This document shows, one piece after another, positions 45,271 through 56,106 of a stretch of 64,000 nucleotides of DNA (its first letter is position 1; each line of letters opens with the position of its first letter). The translations under genes were made by a program, and so were the position numbers. The notes under the pieces were generated by a model. That model was given only the letters and a program-made list of their open reading frames with translations, searched no databases and had not been told where the DNA came from. The DNA is taken from assembly GCF_000196255.1 (NCBI RefSeq), contig NC_006370.1, positions 960,187 to 1,024,186 on the forward strand, written 5' to 3'. The DNA is from Photobacterium profundum SS9. Lineage in GTDB: Bacteria; Pseudomonadota; Gammaproteobacteria; Enterobacterales; Vibrionaceae.

Positions 45271-47151
45271 ATGGCATTTGATTTGCTCAATATGGGCTCT
45301 CAAGGTTTATTGACTGCACAACGACAGCTCAATACGACCAGCCATAACATTAATAATGTTAATACCGAAGGGTATAGCCGTCAGTCTGTGGTGCAGCAAA
45401 CCAATGATCCTATTTGGTGGGGCGGTAGCCAACATGGTACGGGCGTGCATGCGGCAGAAGTTCGCCGTGGCTACGATCAGTTTGCCACTAATGAATTAAA
45501 TCTAACCACCACAAATTTAAGTTATGCAACTGAACGAGAAGGGCAATTAGGACGGCTAGATAATATGCTGGCCAACAGTTCTAAGAAGATCCCTGAAGAT
45601 ATGAATCAGTGGTACGACGCAGTAAAAGCGATGGCCGATAGCCCGAATGATCTGGGTTCACGTAAAGTCGTGATAGAAAAAGCCAAGCTGGTGGCATCGG
45701 GATTAAATGACAGTTACGGCACATTAGCGAAGCAAAAAAATGAAGCGAACGAAGTGCTTTCAGGTACATTAAATCGGGTAAATGATATTGGTCGTGAGCT
45801 GGTAGATGTGCATAAAGCACTCGTTAAAACTCCGGCTTCAGGGGCTGATAATGACCTGATGGATCGCCATCAAAATTTGATCAATGAGTTATCCCAATAC
45901 ACCAAAGTGACGGTAACCCCAAAAAATAATGAAACGTTTAACGTCATGATCGGCAGTGGGCATACCTTGGTATCGGGTACTGAATCTAGCGAATTACGCA
46001 TGATTAATGGTAAGCCAGATCCACAGCAAACCCAGTTAGCGATTGTTGAAGGCAAAGCTTTAAAACCGATTCGTAATGACGATATTGGCGGCAAGCTTGC
46101 CGCTTTATTTCAATATCGTGATGAAACCTTATCTCAGGCGATGGATGAAATGGGGCGTATTGCTATCGGATTTTCTGATTCGGTTAATGAATTGCAATCG
46201 CAAGGTTTAGATTTAAACGGTGATGTAGGTGGCAACCTGTTTCATGATGTAAATGACCCTGCATCTGCCGCAGCACGTGCGCGTATTCCTGCTGGCTCGA
46301 CTGCTGATTTAAAAGTGTATATCGAAGACATTAACCAGTTAAAAGTGGGCGAATATGGGCTCACGTTTGACGGTAGCCAACACACGTTAACGTCACCAGA
46401 TGGATCACGTCAGAGCGTTGTACCCAGCGGAAACCCAGCAGCGTTTTCTGTAGATGGATTACGAATTCAGATGGATTCACCGATAGGCATTGGTGAGCGT
46501 ATTGCTATTCGTCCAACCCGCGATGGTGCGGGTAACATTAAAGCATTATTGGATGATCCTGCAAAAATTGCCGCTCAAAGTTATTTAAGCTCTGCGACAA
46601 AAACGAACGGTAAAGCGGACTTAGTAATTAACGGTACGGGTGGTCCGAATGAGTTTCAGGTAGCAGTGTCGCCTGATGCAAGCCAGTTTGCCGTACTCGA
46701 TATGAAAGGCAATATTTTGCAGGATCCGCAAGTATACCCGCCGAGTGGTGAGGTGAATGTGGGAGGCACGCGCTTTACCTTATCGTCAGGCGCGATGGGG
46801 GGAGATGTTTTTGCCGTTAACCTTAATGCGGCTGATGGTAACAATGGCAACCTGATTAAAATGCAAGATCTTCAAGCTCAGAAAATCATGAACGACGGAC
46901 GTTCTAGTGTGATTGATGTGTATGAAGGGCTGAATACTGAAATGGGTGTACAAAAAGCCTCGGCTTCACGATTAAAAGAAGTGGGCTTAGTTGAAAAAGA
47001 TGCCGCACAAAGTCGAGTGGCTGAAATTGGTGGCGTAAACATGGATGAGGAAGCGGCTAATATGATGAAGTTTCAACAAGCGTATATGGCATCGTCGCGC
47101 ATCATGTCTGTTGCGAATGACACCTTCGATACTTTGTTAAATATACGATAG
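45271..47151 (+). CDS. flgK: Hook-filament junction protein FlgK (HAP1)
   Basis: 626 residues. N-terminal LTAQRQLNTTSHNINNVNTE and YSRQSVVQQTN. C-terminal VNMDEEAANMMKFQQAYMAS and ANDTFDTLLNIR. CTGGAGGCGTA provides the ribosome site. flgL follows after 12 bp. Confidence 0.96.
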   Translation: MAFDLLNMGSQGLLTAQRQLNTTSHNINNVNTEGYSRQSVVQQTNDPIWWGGSQHGTGVHAAEVRRGYDQFATNELNLTTTNLSYATEREGQLGRLDNMLANSSKKIPEDMNQWYDAVKAMADSPNDLGSRKVVIEKAKLVASGLNDSYGTLAKQKNEANEVLSGTLNRVNDIGRELVDVHKALVKTPASGADNDLMDRHQNLINELSQYTKVTVTPKNNETFNVMIGSGHTLVSGTESSELRMINGKPDPQQTQLAIVEGKALKPIRNDDIGGKLAALFQYRDETLSQAMDEMGRIAIGFSDSVNELQSQGLDLNGDVGGNLFHDVNDPASAAARARIPAGSTADLKVYIEDINQLKVGEYGLTFDGSQHTLTSPDGSRQSVVPSGNPAAFSVDGLRIQMDSPIGIGERIAIRPTRDGAGNIKALLDDPAKIAAQSYLSSATKTNGKADLVINGTGGPNEFQVAVSPDASQFAVLDMKGNILQDPQVYPPSGEVNVGGTRFTLSSGAMGGDVFAVNLNAADGNNGNLIKMQDLQAQKIMNDGRSSVIDVYEGLNTEMGVQKASASRLKEVGLVEKDAAQSRVAEIGGVNMDEEAANMMKFQQAYMASSRIMSVANDTFDTLLNIR

Positions 47152-47163
47152 GAATGAACAGCC

Positions 47164-48354
47164 ATGATTAGTCGTATTGCCAATTTCCATCATTATAACG
47201 CTGTATCTAATGATATGAATCGCCAGCAAATAAAAGTGCAAGAAAACCAGCAGCAATTAGCGTCTGGTAAGCGCTTATTAACGGCGGGTGATGATCCTGT
47301 TGCGTCTATTTACATCCAGAATTTTGATCAGCAAAACACTCAGATCGACCAATCAGTAAAAAGCATTACCATGGCAAGAAATCGCCTAAATAATGAAGAA
47401 GCGGCAATCACTGAAGTCGAGAATCTACTTGATGATGCCAAACGTAAATCCATGATGATGGTAAACGGCTCATTATCTAGCGATGATCGTGTGGCCCATA
47501 AGCAAGATATGCAGGGGATATTTGATTCATTTATGAATTTGGTTAACTCCCGCGATGAATCTGGCAACTATGTTTTCGCGGGTACGCAATACAGCCAACA
47601 GCCTTTTTTTCGTGATAACAACGGTGATGTGGCTTATGTCGGCGATAGCTACCAACGAATGGCAAAAATTGCCCCATCAGTTGATGTGCCAATTAATGAC
47701 GCGGGTGACAAACTTTTCCTTGAAGTCGCTAATCCTTTTGGAGACTACCAGCCTGATTACGCGCTAGAAAGTGGTTCGCTATTACTGCTCTCGCAAGCTA
47801 AAAATGGCAATGATGCCGATCAATCTGAATATCGTGTCGATTTTTCAACGTCATCAGGCAGTACATCATATGAACTATATCAAGACGGAGCGTTAGTTAG
47901 CACCGCACCTTTTGACCCTCATAAAGGCATTCAGTGGAACACCTTACAGATTGATCTTAAAGGGGAAATTAAGAATGGCGATAGTATCGCATTAAACAGA
48001 CAAGAGAATGTCAGTGTCTTTGATGCTTTTAAGCGTGGTATCAATCTATCAGACAGCGATGTCTCAGATGCATCAGCGACAGCAGAGCTGCATCAGGTTG
48101 CTGAAGAATTAGCGCAAGGATTTAAGCACATTAACCGAGCAAGATCGGAAGTGGGCACCCGACTGCAAACGTTAGATCGCCAAGAAGATATGCACCAAGA
48201 TTTTAAAATTGTAATGAATGAAGCGCGCGGCACATTAGAAGATCTTGATTACGCCACCGCAGTGATTGAGTTGAATCAAAATATGATGGCACTTCAAGCA
48301 TCGCAGCAAGCGTTCGCAAAAACGAAAGATCTTAATTTATTTAATTATATCTAA
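47164..48354 (+). CDS. flgL: Hook-filament junction protein FlgL (HAP3)
   Basis: 396 residues. The flagellin-like N-terminal helix has MNRQQIKVQENQQQLASGKR and LTAGDDPVASIYIQNFDQQN. The C-terminal helix ends ALQASQQAFAKTKDLNLFNY. Co-transcribed with flgK. Confidence 0.95.
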   Translation: MISRIANFHHYNAVSNDMNRQQIKVQENQQQLASGKRLLTAGDDPVASIYIQNFDQQNTQIDQSVKSITMARNRLNNEEAAITEVENLLDDAKRKSMMMVNGSLSSDDRVAHKQDMQGIFDSFMNLVNSRDESGNYVFAGTQYSQQPFFRDNNGDVAYVGDSYQRMAKIAPSVDVPINDAGDKLFLEVANPFGDYQPDYALESGSLLLLSQAKNGNDADQSEYRVDFSTSSGSTSYELYQDGALVSTAPFDPHKGIQWNTLQIDLKGEIKNGDSIALNRQENVSVFDAFKRGINLSDSDVSDASATAELHQVAEELAQGFKHINRARSEVGTRLQTLDRQEDMHQDFKIVMNEARGTLEDLDYATAVIELNQNMMALQASQQAFAKTKDLNLFNYI

Positions 48355-48443
48355 AGGTTACGGGTAATAAACTTACTTTGATGACGTTAGGGTTAACTAA
48401 ATATATTTAAATTACGTACGTTTAATGCCGTAATGTTGATTGT

Positions 48444-48458
48444 TGGCATACAGTTTGC
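48444..48458 (+). promoter_or_regulatory. Sigma-54 promoter of the first flagellin
   Basis: TGGCAT-ACAGT-TTGC, exact spacing. It lies 130 bp upstream of the flagellin ATG, so the leader is long. In Vibrio cholerae only the essential flagellin flaA uses sigma-54. Confidence 0.85.
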
Positions 48459-48588
48459 TTTAAATGGACTAGTGGCAAAAAATTACCCATTAAATAACTT
48501 AATATGGCTGGTCCCACTTCACTGTCTGAAAGATTGACGTTGCGGGTAGTCTGTTTTACCTAAGAGTGAAAAGTCAAAGGAGAGCAAA

Positions 48589-49737
48589 ATGGCTGTAACT
48601 GTAAACACCAACGTGTCTGCCATGACTGCGCAGCGTTACCTGAACAAAGCATCTAACGATCTTAGTCAATCAATGGAACGCCTATCGACTGGTAGTAAGA
48701 TCAACAGCGCAAAAGATGATGCTGCAGGCCTACAAATTTCAAACCGTTTGGTTGCTCAGACTCGTGGTTTGAACGTCGCCATACGTAATGCGAATGATGG
48801 TATTTCGATTGCTCAAACGGCAGAAGGTGCATTACAAGAATCAACCAGTATTTTGCAGCGTATGCGAGATCTGTCATTGCAGTCAGCGAACGGTGCCAAC
48901 TCAAATGAAGATCGCGAGGCGATTCAACAAGAAGTGGGTGCCTTGCAAGATGAGCTGAACCGTATTGCAGAAACCACCTCGTTTGGTGGGCGCAAACTAC
49001 TAAACGGTCAGTTTGGCGAAGCGGCTTTTCAAATCGGCGCCGACTCTGGTGAAGCGATCATCATGGGTTTAACCAGTGTACGTGCCGATGATTCCCGTAT
49101 GGGCGGTCAAATGTTTCGTGCAAACGGTATGACTGATGCAAACTGGCAAGCCGGTGCCGGAGATAAAATTAGCATTAACGTTGCAGGTTTAGCTGATCCA
49201 ATTTCAGTCGACTTAATTGAAGGCGATGATATTGAAGAAGTGGCAACCCGTATTAACGGTCAGCAGTCTGGTGTTTCTGCTTCTGTACGTGACAATGGTG
49301 AGCTTCAGTTATTTTCCGATAACGGTGCGATCACGTTAGATTCGGCAAATACGCAGCTAGCGCAAGGTAAAGATGCTTCGGGTGCCCCTGTCGATTTATT
49401 TGCAGGCTCTACCAGCGAAGCGGTGACGGTACAGCAAATTAAAGTTACAAGTGTGGGTGGTGCACAAGAAGCCGTTGGCACTATCGATTCTGCATTAAAA
49501 TACATTGATAGCCAGCGTGCAGATTTAGGTGCGAAGCAAAACCGTTTAGGTCATACCATCAATAACCTAGCCAATACAGCTGAAAATGTATCGACCTCGA
49601 ATAGCCGCATCCGTGACACGGACTTTGCGAAAGAATCGACTGAAATGACTAAAAACCAGATTCTACAGCAGGCAAGTACGTCAATCTTGGCACAAGCTAA
49701 ACAGATCCCACAGGCTGCACTGACATTGCTGCAATAA
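48589..49737 (+). CDS. flaA: Flagellin, sigma-54-type (FlaA-like)
   Basis: 382 residues. The conserved N-terminal D0/D1 is [20 protein letters not shown], then [20 protein letters not shown] and [18 protein letters not shown] shorter variable centre carries [18 protein letters not shown], and C-terminal [20 protein letters not shown] is followed by [17 protein letters not shown]. It builds the sheathed polar filament. The name flaA follows from its sigma-54 promoter and its place directly after flgL; this is inference by analogy with V. cholerae. Highly similar at both ends to the next gene. Confidence 0.93.
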   Translation: MAVTVNTNVSAMTAQRYLNKASNDLSQSMERLSTGSKINSAKDDAAGLQISNRLVAQTRGLNVAIRNANDGISIAQTAEGALQESTSILQRMRDLSLQSANGANSNEDREAIQQEVGALQDELNRIAETTSFGGRKLLNGQFGEAAFQIGADSGEAIIMGLTSVRADDSRMGGQMFRANGMTDANWQAGAGDKISINVAGLADPISVDLIEGDDIEEVATRINGQQSGVSASVRDNGELQLFSDNGAITLDSANTQLAQGKDASGAPVDLFAGSTSEAVTVQQIKVTSVGGAQEAVGTIDSALKYIDSQRADLGAKQNRLGHTINNLANTAENVSTSNSRIRDTDFAKESTEMTKNQILQQASTSILAQAKQIPQAALTLLQ

Positions 49738-49802
49738 ACACAGCTACAGTAAATATTGCTGCAATAAACACGATAGCAAAACTGTTCAGTTTTATCTTTT
49801 AA

Positions 49803-49834
49803 AAACGGTAAGGGGCAACCTCTTGCCGTTTTTT
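49803..49834 (+). terminator. Terminator after the first flagellin gene
   Basis: AAACGGTAAGGGG...TCTTGCCGTT with a T6 tail. The stem includes one G-T pair. Confidence 0.85.
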
Positions 49835-49921
49835 ATTGCCTGATAATCCCTCAGCTATTCCTTATTACCCCCTTCTTGAGTCACACTTTTGTTTCTTTTT
49901 TTAAAAAACTTAAAAAAAGCT

Positions 49922-49948
49922 TAAAGGTTTTCTATTCCATGCCGTTAC
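49922..49948 (+). promoter_or_regulatory. Sigma-28 (FliA) promoter of the second flagellin
   Basis: TAAAGGTT, 11 bases, GCCGTTAC, close to the TAAAGTTT-N11-GCCGATAA consensus. It lies 77 bp before the ATG. Confidence 0.82.
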
Positions 49949-50025
49949 AACTCTTGAATAAAGATTATAGAGGTCTTGCCGGCTGGGCTGGTTAAGCCAT
50001 TAAGAATAATTAAGGAGATACAATT

Positions 50026-51207
50026 ATGGCAGTTACTGTAAATACTAACGTTTCTGCGATGACCGCTCAGCGTTACCTTGGCCAGGCAACCGAAGCTACA
50101 GGTAAATCAATGGAGCGCTTGTCTACGGGTAGCAAGATCAACAGTGCGAAAGATGATGCGGCTGGTCTGCAAATCTCTAACCGTTTGATGACCCAGAGCC
50201 GTGGTTTAGACGTTGCCGTACGTAACGCAAACGACGGTATCTCTATGGCACAAACAGCTGAAGGTTCCATGCAGGAAACAACGAGTATTCTGCAACGTAT
50301 GCGTGACTTGTCTCTACAGTCATCTAACGGTTCGAACTCATCAGATGACCGTAAGGCGATTCAACAAGAAGTTACGGCATTAAAAGATGAAATTAACCGT
50401 ATCGCAGAAACCACTTCTTTTGGTGGTACCAAACTGATGAACGGTACGTTTGGCAGCCGCTCTATCCAGGTCGGTGCCGATTCAGGTGAAGCGGTACAGC
50501 TTACTTTAACTGATACTCGTGCTGATGCGATGGGAAGTAAGGTTGTTCAAGGTGGTGGAGCCGCTGATGCGAACGGTTTGTTAGCTCCTGGGGCCGGGGC
50601 TGTTAAGTCTGATTGGACCGTTGAGAAAGGTGATAAACTCTCAATCAATGGTACAGACGTTAACGTTAAGACTGGTGATGACATTGAAGAGCTAGCCACC
50701 AAAATAAACGGTGCTGTTGATGGCATAAATGCTTCTGTCGCGACAGTTAATGTTAAAGGTGCTGACGGTAAGATTAGTGAGGAACGTGTCCTACAACTTG
50801 TCGCTGATTCGGGTGATAAAGGTATTACATTTGACGAAGGTTCGACCCTGCAGACGAAATTGGGTTTGGATAGTCCAGCAGCTTCAGGCAAAACAACCGT
50901 TCAGGATATCGATGTAACAAGTGTTGGTGGCTCACAGCAAGCAGTAGCCGTACTTGATAATGCGCTTAAGCAAATCGATTCAGACCGTGCAAACCTAGGT
51001 GCATCTCAGAACCGTCTTAGCCACACAATCAATAACTTAGAGAATGTTAACGAAAACGTATCTGCGTCTAACAGCCGTATTCGTGATACAGATTTCGCAA
51101 AAGAAACGACAGAAATGACAAAGAACCAGATTCTTTCTCAAGCTTCTAGCTCGATTCTTGCGCAAGCAAAACAAGCACCACAAGCTGCACTAAGTCTACT
51201 GGGTTAA
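50026..51207 (+). CDS. flaC: Flagellin, sigma-28-type (FlaC-like)
   Basis: 393 residues. The N-terminus is nearly that of the preceding flagellin ([40 protein letters not shown]). The variable centre is different and longer ([20 protein letters not shown]). The C-terminus is [20 protein letters not shown] and [18 protein letters not shown] tandem duplicate under a later-class promoter. AAGGAGATACAATT is a strong ribosome site. Name by analogy only. Confidence 0.92.
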   Translation: MAVTVNTNVSAMTAQRYLGQATEATGKSMERLSTGSKINSAKDDAAGLQISNRLMTQSRGLDVAVRNANDGISMAQTAEGSMQETTSILQRMRDLSLQSSNGSNSSDDRKAIQQEVTALKDEINRIAETTSFGGTKLMNGTFGSRSIQVGADSGEAVQLTLTDTRADAMGSKVVQGGGAADANGLLAPGAGAVKSDWTVEKGDKLSINGTDVNVKTGDDIEELATKINGAVDGINASVATVNVKGADGKISEERVLQLVADSGDKGITFDEGSTLQTKLGLDSPAASGKTTVQDIDVTSVGGSQQAVAVLDNALKQIDSDRANLGASQNRLSHTINNLENVNENVSASNSRIRDTDFAKETTEMTKNQILSQASSSILAQAKQAPQAALSLLG

Positions 51208-51217
51208 TCCAGCTAAG

Positions 51218-51257
51218 AACGGCAAGGGTAATCACATTGCCCTTGCCGTTTTTTTAT
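51218..51257 (+). terminator. Terminator after the second flagellin gene
   Basis: AACGGCAAGGG / CCCTTGCCGTT, an 11-bp perfect stem with a T7 tail. Confidence 0.93.
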
Positions 51258-51316
51258 GCCTTTTTTCTATCGTTCGTTAATCTTGTATTAGCGCATTTTG
51301 CAATATATAAAGGTGA

Positions 51317-51757
51317 ATGGTTATGGATGTAAAACCGATAGCAAGCTCATCCCCCTTAGTACAGACTAGTAATTCTGGCACAAAATTTGCTTCATCTTCT
51401 GCTAGTTCTCAAGATTTGCCGCCGATCTCCGATAAACTGAATCACAGTAATATTCAGCAAAGTAGTGATAAAGGGCAAACGGATATTCGCCGTGTTGAAC
51501 AAACAGCATCGGCCGAGAAGCAAAGTGAAATGCAGCGTCAACAACTTGAAAAAGTGGTTGAACAGCTTGAAGAGTTTGTCGGCACCTTAAATAAAGGGCT
51601 CGCATTTCGTATTGATGAAGAATCAGGCCGCAGCATTGTCACTATTTACGATAAGAGCAGTGGTGAGATTGTTAGACAGATTCCAGACGAAGATATTTTA
51701 ACGCTATCCCGCCAGATTGCATCACACTCTGGGGGGTTAGTAACAACGCAAGTGTAA
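51317..51757 (+). CDS. flaG: FlaG protein
   Basis: 146 residues. A disordered Ser/Gln-rich N-terminal half, then the FlaG core: VEQLEEFVGTLNKGLAFRID and SGRSIVTIYDKSSGEIVRQI then PDEDILTLSRQI. FlaG influences filament length. No sigma-28 or sigma-54 element is evident in the 60 bp upstream. fliD follows after 25 bp, so flaG-fliD-flaI-fliS look co-transcribed. Confidence 0.93.
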   Translation: MVMDVKPIASSSPLVQTSNSGTKFASSSASSQDLPPISDKLNHSNIQQSSDKGQTDIRRVEQTASAEKQSEMQRQQLEKVVEQLEEFVGTLNKGLAFRIDEESGRSIVTIYDKSSGEIVRQIPDEDILTLSRQIASHSGGLVTTQV

Positions 51758-51782
51758 TTGTTGTCATCATTTGAGGTGGTTA

Positions 51783-53156
51783 ATGAATATAGGCGCAGCG
51801 GGTACCGCTTCCGGTCTTGATATTAACAGCATGGTAAAAAGCATTGTCGATGCTGAACGAACACCCAAAGAATCGCGTATTAATCAACAACGTGATCAGG
51901 TTGATGTGAGCTTAAGTGCTTACGGAAAACTAAAAGGCTCGTTAGATACCATGAAAAATTTGATGGCAGATTTTCGTCGTAATGACGTGATGTCTGCACG
52001 CAGCGTATCGATTGACAACGATGAGGTTTTGGCTGCCAACGTTTCTTCTGAAGCTATTCCTGGTAAATACACCGTTAATGTTCAGCAGCTTGCTCAATCT
52101 CATAAAATTGTCTCCAGTTCTTTTGATGAAAAAGAGAAAATAGGAGCGGGTAAATTATCAATGGCGTTAGGCGGCAAGCCGTTTACCGTTGATATTCCAG
52201 CAGATGAAAGCAAAATTCTTGATGTTGTTCGGCTGATTAACCGAGCACCAGACAACCCCGGTGTTATGGCCTCTGTTATCAAAGATGATAATGGCGCTCG
52301 CCTTGTGCTGGCTTCAGATAAAACCGGTGAGCAAAACAGTATTAAAGTAAACATTGATGCACCTGCATTCAGCACATTGCAAAAATTTGGTTTTAACATT
52401 AATAACGATGCTAACTCGATGAGGGAAATGCAGCCTGCTGTAGATTCACGAGTGTTAATTGATGGTCTAGCATCTGTAACCAGCAGCACGAACAGCATTG
52501 AAGATGCGATTAATGGTGTTGATATTGATCTTAAAAAGCTGACTGATGGCGTCGAGACGCCTGATGTTGTGGTCAATGTGGGCTACGATCGCAATCAAGT
52601 TGGCGGTTCGATAGAACAGTTCGTCAATGCTTATAATCAGTTCTTCGATGTAAGCCAGGAATTAGGGCGATTTGATCCAGAATCAAAAGAAAAAGGCCCA
52701 TTAGTGGGCGACAGTATTATTCGCTCTATTACGAATCAACTTCGAGGAGCATTCGCTAACCCTGTTGAAGGTGCTCCAGAATCCATTCAAACGCTGAGTG
52801 AACTGGGTATTACAACGACTATGGGGGGGCGCTTAGAAGTCGATTACGACATATTCGATAAGCAACTTGATCAGAACTTTAATGATGTGGGTGAATTCTT
52901 TGGTGATCAAAATGGCTTTGCTCGCCGCATTGAAGATTTGATCCACTCTTATACTGGCATCACTGGCAGTATTAAAGGCCGTGAAAATAGCTTGAATGAT
53001 CAAGTGATGCGATTGAATACAGATCAAACGAATTTAGATCGTCGTATGGAGGGCGTAAAGCAACGTACGCACGATCAATTTGTCGCGATGGATGCAGCCA
53101 TGGGGCAAATGAAAGGGCAGTTAAGCTCGATGATGAGCATGATGCCACAGTTTTAA
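51783..53156 (+). CDS. fliD: Filament cap protein FliD (HAP2)
   Basis: 457 residues from ATG 51783, preceded by TTGAGGTGGTTA; the in-frame ATG 51771 is inside that ribosome site. N-terminal AAGTASGLDINSMVKSIVDA. C-terminal YTGITGSIKGRENSLNDQVM and the final helix MDAAMGQMKGQLSSMMSM. It caps the growing filament. Confidence 0.95.
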   Translation: MNIGAAGTASGLDINSMVKSIVDAERTPKESRINQQRDQVDVSLSAYGKLKGSLDTMKNLMADFRRNDVMSARSVSIDNDEVLAANVSSEAIPGKYTVNVQQLAQSHKIVSSSFDEKEKIGAGKLSMALGGKPFTVDIPADESKILDVVRLINRAPDNPGVMASVIKDDNGARLVLASDKTGEQNSIKVNIDAPAFSTLQKFGFNINNDANSMREMQPAVDSRVLIDGLASVTSSTNSIEDAINGVDIDLKKLTDGVETPDVVVNVGYDRNQVGGSIEQFVNAYNQFFDVSQELGRFDPESKEKGPLVGDSIIRSITNQLRGAFANPVEGAPESIQTLSELGITTTMGGRLEVDYDIFDKQLDQNFNDVGEFFGDQNGFARRIEDLIHSYTGITGSIKGRENSLNDQVMRLNTDQTNLDRRMEGVKQRTHDQFVAMDAAMGQMKGQLSSMMSMMPQF

Positions 53157-53263
53157 TGGCATGCTTTTAATAACATGCTTTTAGTGGCATGGATTTTACG
53201 CTAAATAAGTCGTAAATACAGTCGCTGATAAAGCGAAAAACGAATACATAAAGAGAGCTTAAC

Positions 53264-53548
53264 ATGCACCGTTTGAATGAATTAGATAACCAGCTAGAGT
53301 CGCTACTTGCGGTCAATAGTGATGTAGCCTCTGATTTATTGCAAGGTTTGCTGCAACAGCGTGAACAGCTTCTTCAACAGTTAATGGCTGCGCCTGAATG
53401 CTTGAATAAAGCAGAATGGCAAACAGCCGTTGAACGTACAACAAGTATACTTGCTCGAATTCGTCACCATAGAGATAACTCGGCAGGTCAATTACAACGG
53501 TTTCAGCGCGGGCAGCGCTCGATGCAGGCTTATAATAAATTTCGGTAA
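53264..53548 (+). CDS. flaI: FlaI, small flagellar protein (FliT position)
   Basis: 94 residues, entirely helical (LNELDNQLESLLAVNSDVAS, LLQQREQLLQQLMAAPECLN). Position between fliD and fliS equals that of flaI in Vibrio and of the FliD chaperone fliT in enterobacteria. A chaperone role is inferred from position and helical character. Confidence 0.8.
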   Translation: MHRLNELDNQLESLLAVNSDVASDLLQGLLQQREQLLQQLMAAPECLNKAEWQTAVERTTSILARIRHHRDNSAGQLQRFQRGQRSMQAYNKFR

Positions 53549-53557
53549 GGTAATAAC

Positions 53558-53968
53558 ATGGCAATGAGAGGATCTCTACAGGCTTACAAACGAGTCTCTG
53601 TTGATAGTCAGCTAACATCAGCATCACCACACCGTGTGATCCAGATGTTAATGGCAGGCGCAATCGAACGCCTTATTCAGGGCAAAGCGTCAATGGAGCA
53701 AGGTAACATTGCTGTTAAAGGCGAACGTTTAGGGAAAGCGCTAGACATTATTATTAGTTTGCGCAGTTGTTTATCGATGGAAGATGGCGGTGATATCGCA
53801 ACTAATCTTGATGCGCTATACGATTTTATGATCCATCAAATCTATAAGGCAAACCAAGAAAACATCTCTGAGCCAATTGATGACGTCATTGATATGTTGC
53901 GTGAGATTAAATCAGCTTGGGAGCAAATTCCGACTGAATTTCACAACATTACTCAGCTTGAAAGGTAG
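53558..53968 (+). CDS. fliS: Flagellin export chaperone FliS
   Basis: 136 residues. LQAYKRVSVDSQLTSASPHR and VIQMLMAGAIERLIQGKASM are the FliS signature. DALYDFMIHQIYKANQENIS follows. It binds the C-terminal helices of flagellin. Nine bases after flaI. Confidence 0.96.
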   Translation: MAMRGSLQAYKRVSVDSQLTSASPHRVIQMLMAGAIERLIQGKASMEQGNIAVKGERLGKALDIIISLRSCLSMEDGGDIATNLDALYDFMIHQIYKANQENISEPIDDVIDMLREIKSAWEQIPTEFHNITQLER

Positions 53969-53983
53969 TGAAACAATTGTTTT

Positions 53984-54020
53984 CGATTATCTCTGGTGTG
54001 TAGCGAGAGATAATCGTTTT
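53984..54020 (+). terminator. Terminator after fliS
   Basis: CGATTATCTCT / AGAGATAATCG, an 11-bp perfect stem with an 11-nt loop, then TTTTC. Confidence 0.8.
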
Positions 54021-54310
54021 CATTAAAAATAAATAATTTGGTTATTATATGAAAAAGAAAACCCACTAATTCTTTATCGTTTAATAAGATATATTCATTT
54101 TTGAGCTTCAATAACACACCTGTTTAGATTGTTTTTTACTATTTTTTGTCTCGATTTTCATTTTACCTTGTACTGGTATCACAGCTTTTGTCTGTCTCTA
54201 GTTGCCTTATGCTGTGCATTTATTACAATAGCAGCATACCTCTGGTTGCTGTTCCTCTCGAATACACCACAAAATAGAACATTATCTTAAAGGCAGGCAA
54301 TATCAATTTT

Positions 54311-55768
54311 ATGCAAGGTTTAGCAAAGACCCTCGTTATTGATGACGATCTGCAGCATCGTCATGACTTAAGTATCATTCTTAATTTTGTTGGTGAACAG
54401 CATGAAGCCGTTTCAACAAATGAAGTTGATAGCTCTCTTTTGGAGAAGGCTTGGGGCGCCTGTCTGTTGGGGAAAATAAACTCCGGTAAATCATTGAATA
54501 AAATTCTCGATTTTTTAAGCATTCATCATCATATTCCAGTGATTGCACTATCAAACCATGATCATGAATTAGCGGGTTTATCTAATTATGTGGGGGAGTT
54601 ATCACTGCCACTTAATTACAGCCAGTTAACTGATGCGCTTCGTCATTGTCAGGAATTTCTTGGCAAACAGACATTGCATGTTCCACAGTTAGGAAGAAAA
54701 AATACATTATTCCGAAGTATGGTGGGTCGCAGTGATAGCATTAGTCAGGTTCGACGATTAATTGAGCAAGTAGCATCAACTGATGCGAGTGTGTTGATTC
54801 TTGGTGAGTCGGGCACTGGTAAAGAGGTTGTCGCACGTAATATTCATTACCACTCTTCACGTGGTAAAGGGCCTTTTGTGCCAGTTAACTGCGGTGCAAT
54901 TCCTCCTGATTTATTAGAAAGTGAGCTTTTTGGTCACGAGAAGGGCGCATTTACGGGCGCTATTTCATCCCGTAAAGGGCGTTTTGAATTAGCTGATGGT
55001 GGCACATTATTTCTTGATGAGATCGGCGATATGCCGATGTCAATGCAAGTTAAATTATTACGCGTTTTACAAGAACGTAGTTTTGAGCGTGTTGGTGGGA
55101 ATAATACAATCAAAGTCAATGTGCGTATTGTTGCGGCAACGCATCGTAACCTTGATGAAATGATAGCTGCTAATACATTCCGCGAAGATCTTTACTATCG
55201 CCTGAATGTGTTCCCAATCGAAATGCCAGCATTGCGTGAACGTGTTGAAGACATTCCATTATTGCTTCAAGAATTATTAGCAAGAATGGAAGCTGAAGGA
55301 GCGAAACTTATTCATTTCACTCCTCGTGCGATTACATCGCTGATGGAGCATGAGTGGGCGGGCAATGTTCGTGAATTAGCCAATTTGGTTGAGCGCTTAA
55401 TTATTCTTTATCCTGGTGAAATGGTTGATGTGAACCATTTACCAATGAAATATCGCTATAGCCACATTCCTGATTTTCAACCGGAAGACAACTTCTTATC
55501 AACAGAAGAGCAAGAACAATCTGCATTGGCTGATATGTTTGCCTCTACGTATGTTGAAGAAGAGGATCCGGCGGGTTTGAATGATTTACCACCTGAAGGC
55601 TTAAATCTAAAAGAGATGTTAGCCGAGCTAGAAGTGGAAATGATTCGTCAAGCATTAGAAGCTCAAGCGGGGGTGGTTTCTCGTGCCGCTGATATGCTGG
55701 GCATGCGTCGTACTACCTTGGTTGAAAAAATGCGGAAATACGGATTGAGCAAAGAAGACATTCGTTAA
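54311..55768 (+). CDS. flrA: Flagellar master regulator FlrA (sigma-54 activator)
   Basis: 485 residues. An N-terminal FleQ-type degenerate receiver ([20 protein letters not shown]). The AAA+ domain begins [20 protein letters not shown], with Walker [12 protein letters not shown] (about 165), the sigma-54 contact loop GAFTGA (about 212) and the FRED box [19 protein letters not shown]. The C-terminal Fis-type helix-turn-helix is [20 protein letters not shown]. It switches on class II flagellar genes. It has its own terminator and, in this genome, an IS-bearing repeat separates it from flrB. No sigma-54 site is visible upstream, as expected for class I. Confidence 0.95.
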   Translation: MQGLAKTLVIDDDLQHRHDLSIILNFVGEQHEAVSTNEVDSSLLEKAWGACLLGKINSGKSLNKILDFLSIHHHIPVIALSNHDHELAGLSNYVGELSLPLNYSQLTDALRHCQEFLGKQTLHVPQLGRKNTLFRSMVGRSDSISQVRRLIEQVASTDASVLILGESGTGKEVVARNIHYHSSRGKGPFVPVNCGAIPPDLLESELFGHEKGAFTGAISSRKGRFELADGGTLFLDEIGDMPMSMQVKLLRVLQERSFERVGGNNTIKVNVRIVAATHRNLDEMIAANTFREDLYYRLNVFPIEMPALRERVEDIPLLLQELLARMEAEGAKLIHFTPRAITSLMEHEWAGNVRELANLVERLIILYPGEMVDVNHLPMKYRYSHIPDFQPEDNFLSTEEQEQSALADMFASTYVEEEDPAGLNDLPPEGLNLKEMLAELEVEMIRQALEAQAGVVSRAADMLGMRRTTLVEKMRKYGLSKEDIR

Positions 55769-55794
55769 TACCAACACCGCTTTTGATATATTAC

Positions 55795-55829
55795 AAACAG
55801 CTCTTATTTGAAAAAATAAGGGCTGTTTG
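55795..55829 (+). terminator. Terminator after flrA
   Basis: AAACAGCTCTTATTT-GAAA-AAATAAGGGCTGTTT with one mismatch, 27 bp past the stop. Confidence 0.88.
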
Positions 55830-56106
55830 TATATTGGTGGTTTTATACCCAAGTTACCTCAAGATGCTCGTTTCAGCGAGAATTTGTTGGGCTCTAGGCA
55901 AGGCACTTATTTATAGACCTAGCGTTCTACGTTGAAAATAAGTAACACCGCATAGAGCCCAACAAAACTCGCCCTTCGGGAGTGATTCAGCGTATCTACT
56001 TCTGTGTCAAATGTGTTTGAAAGGGAAAGCCATTCCTACACACATTTTCCTTGAATTAAACACGCTGAGATCACTCTGAATCCTGCATCTTGAGGTAGCT
56101 TGGGTA

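Noticed and set aside
54021-54310. Search for a sigma-54 or sigma-28 site before flrA
   Set aside because: No correctly spaced element found, consistent with a class I gene.
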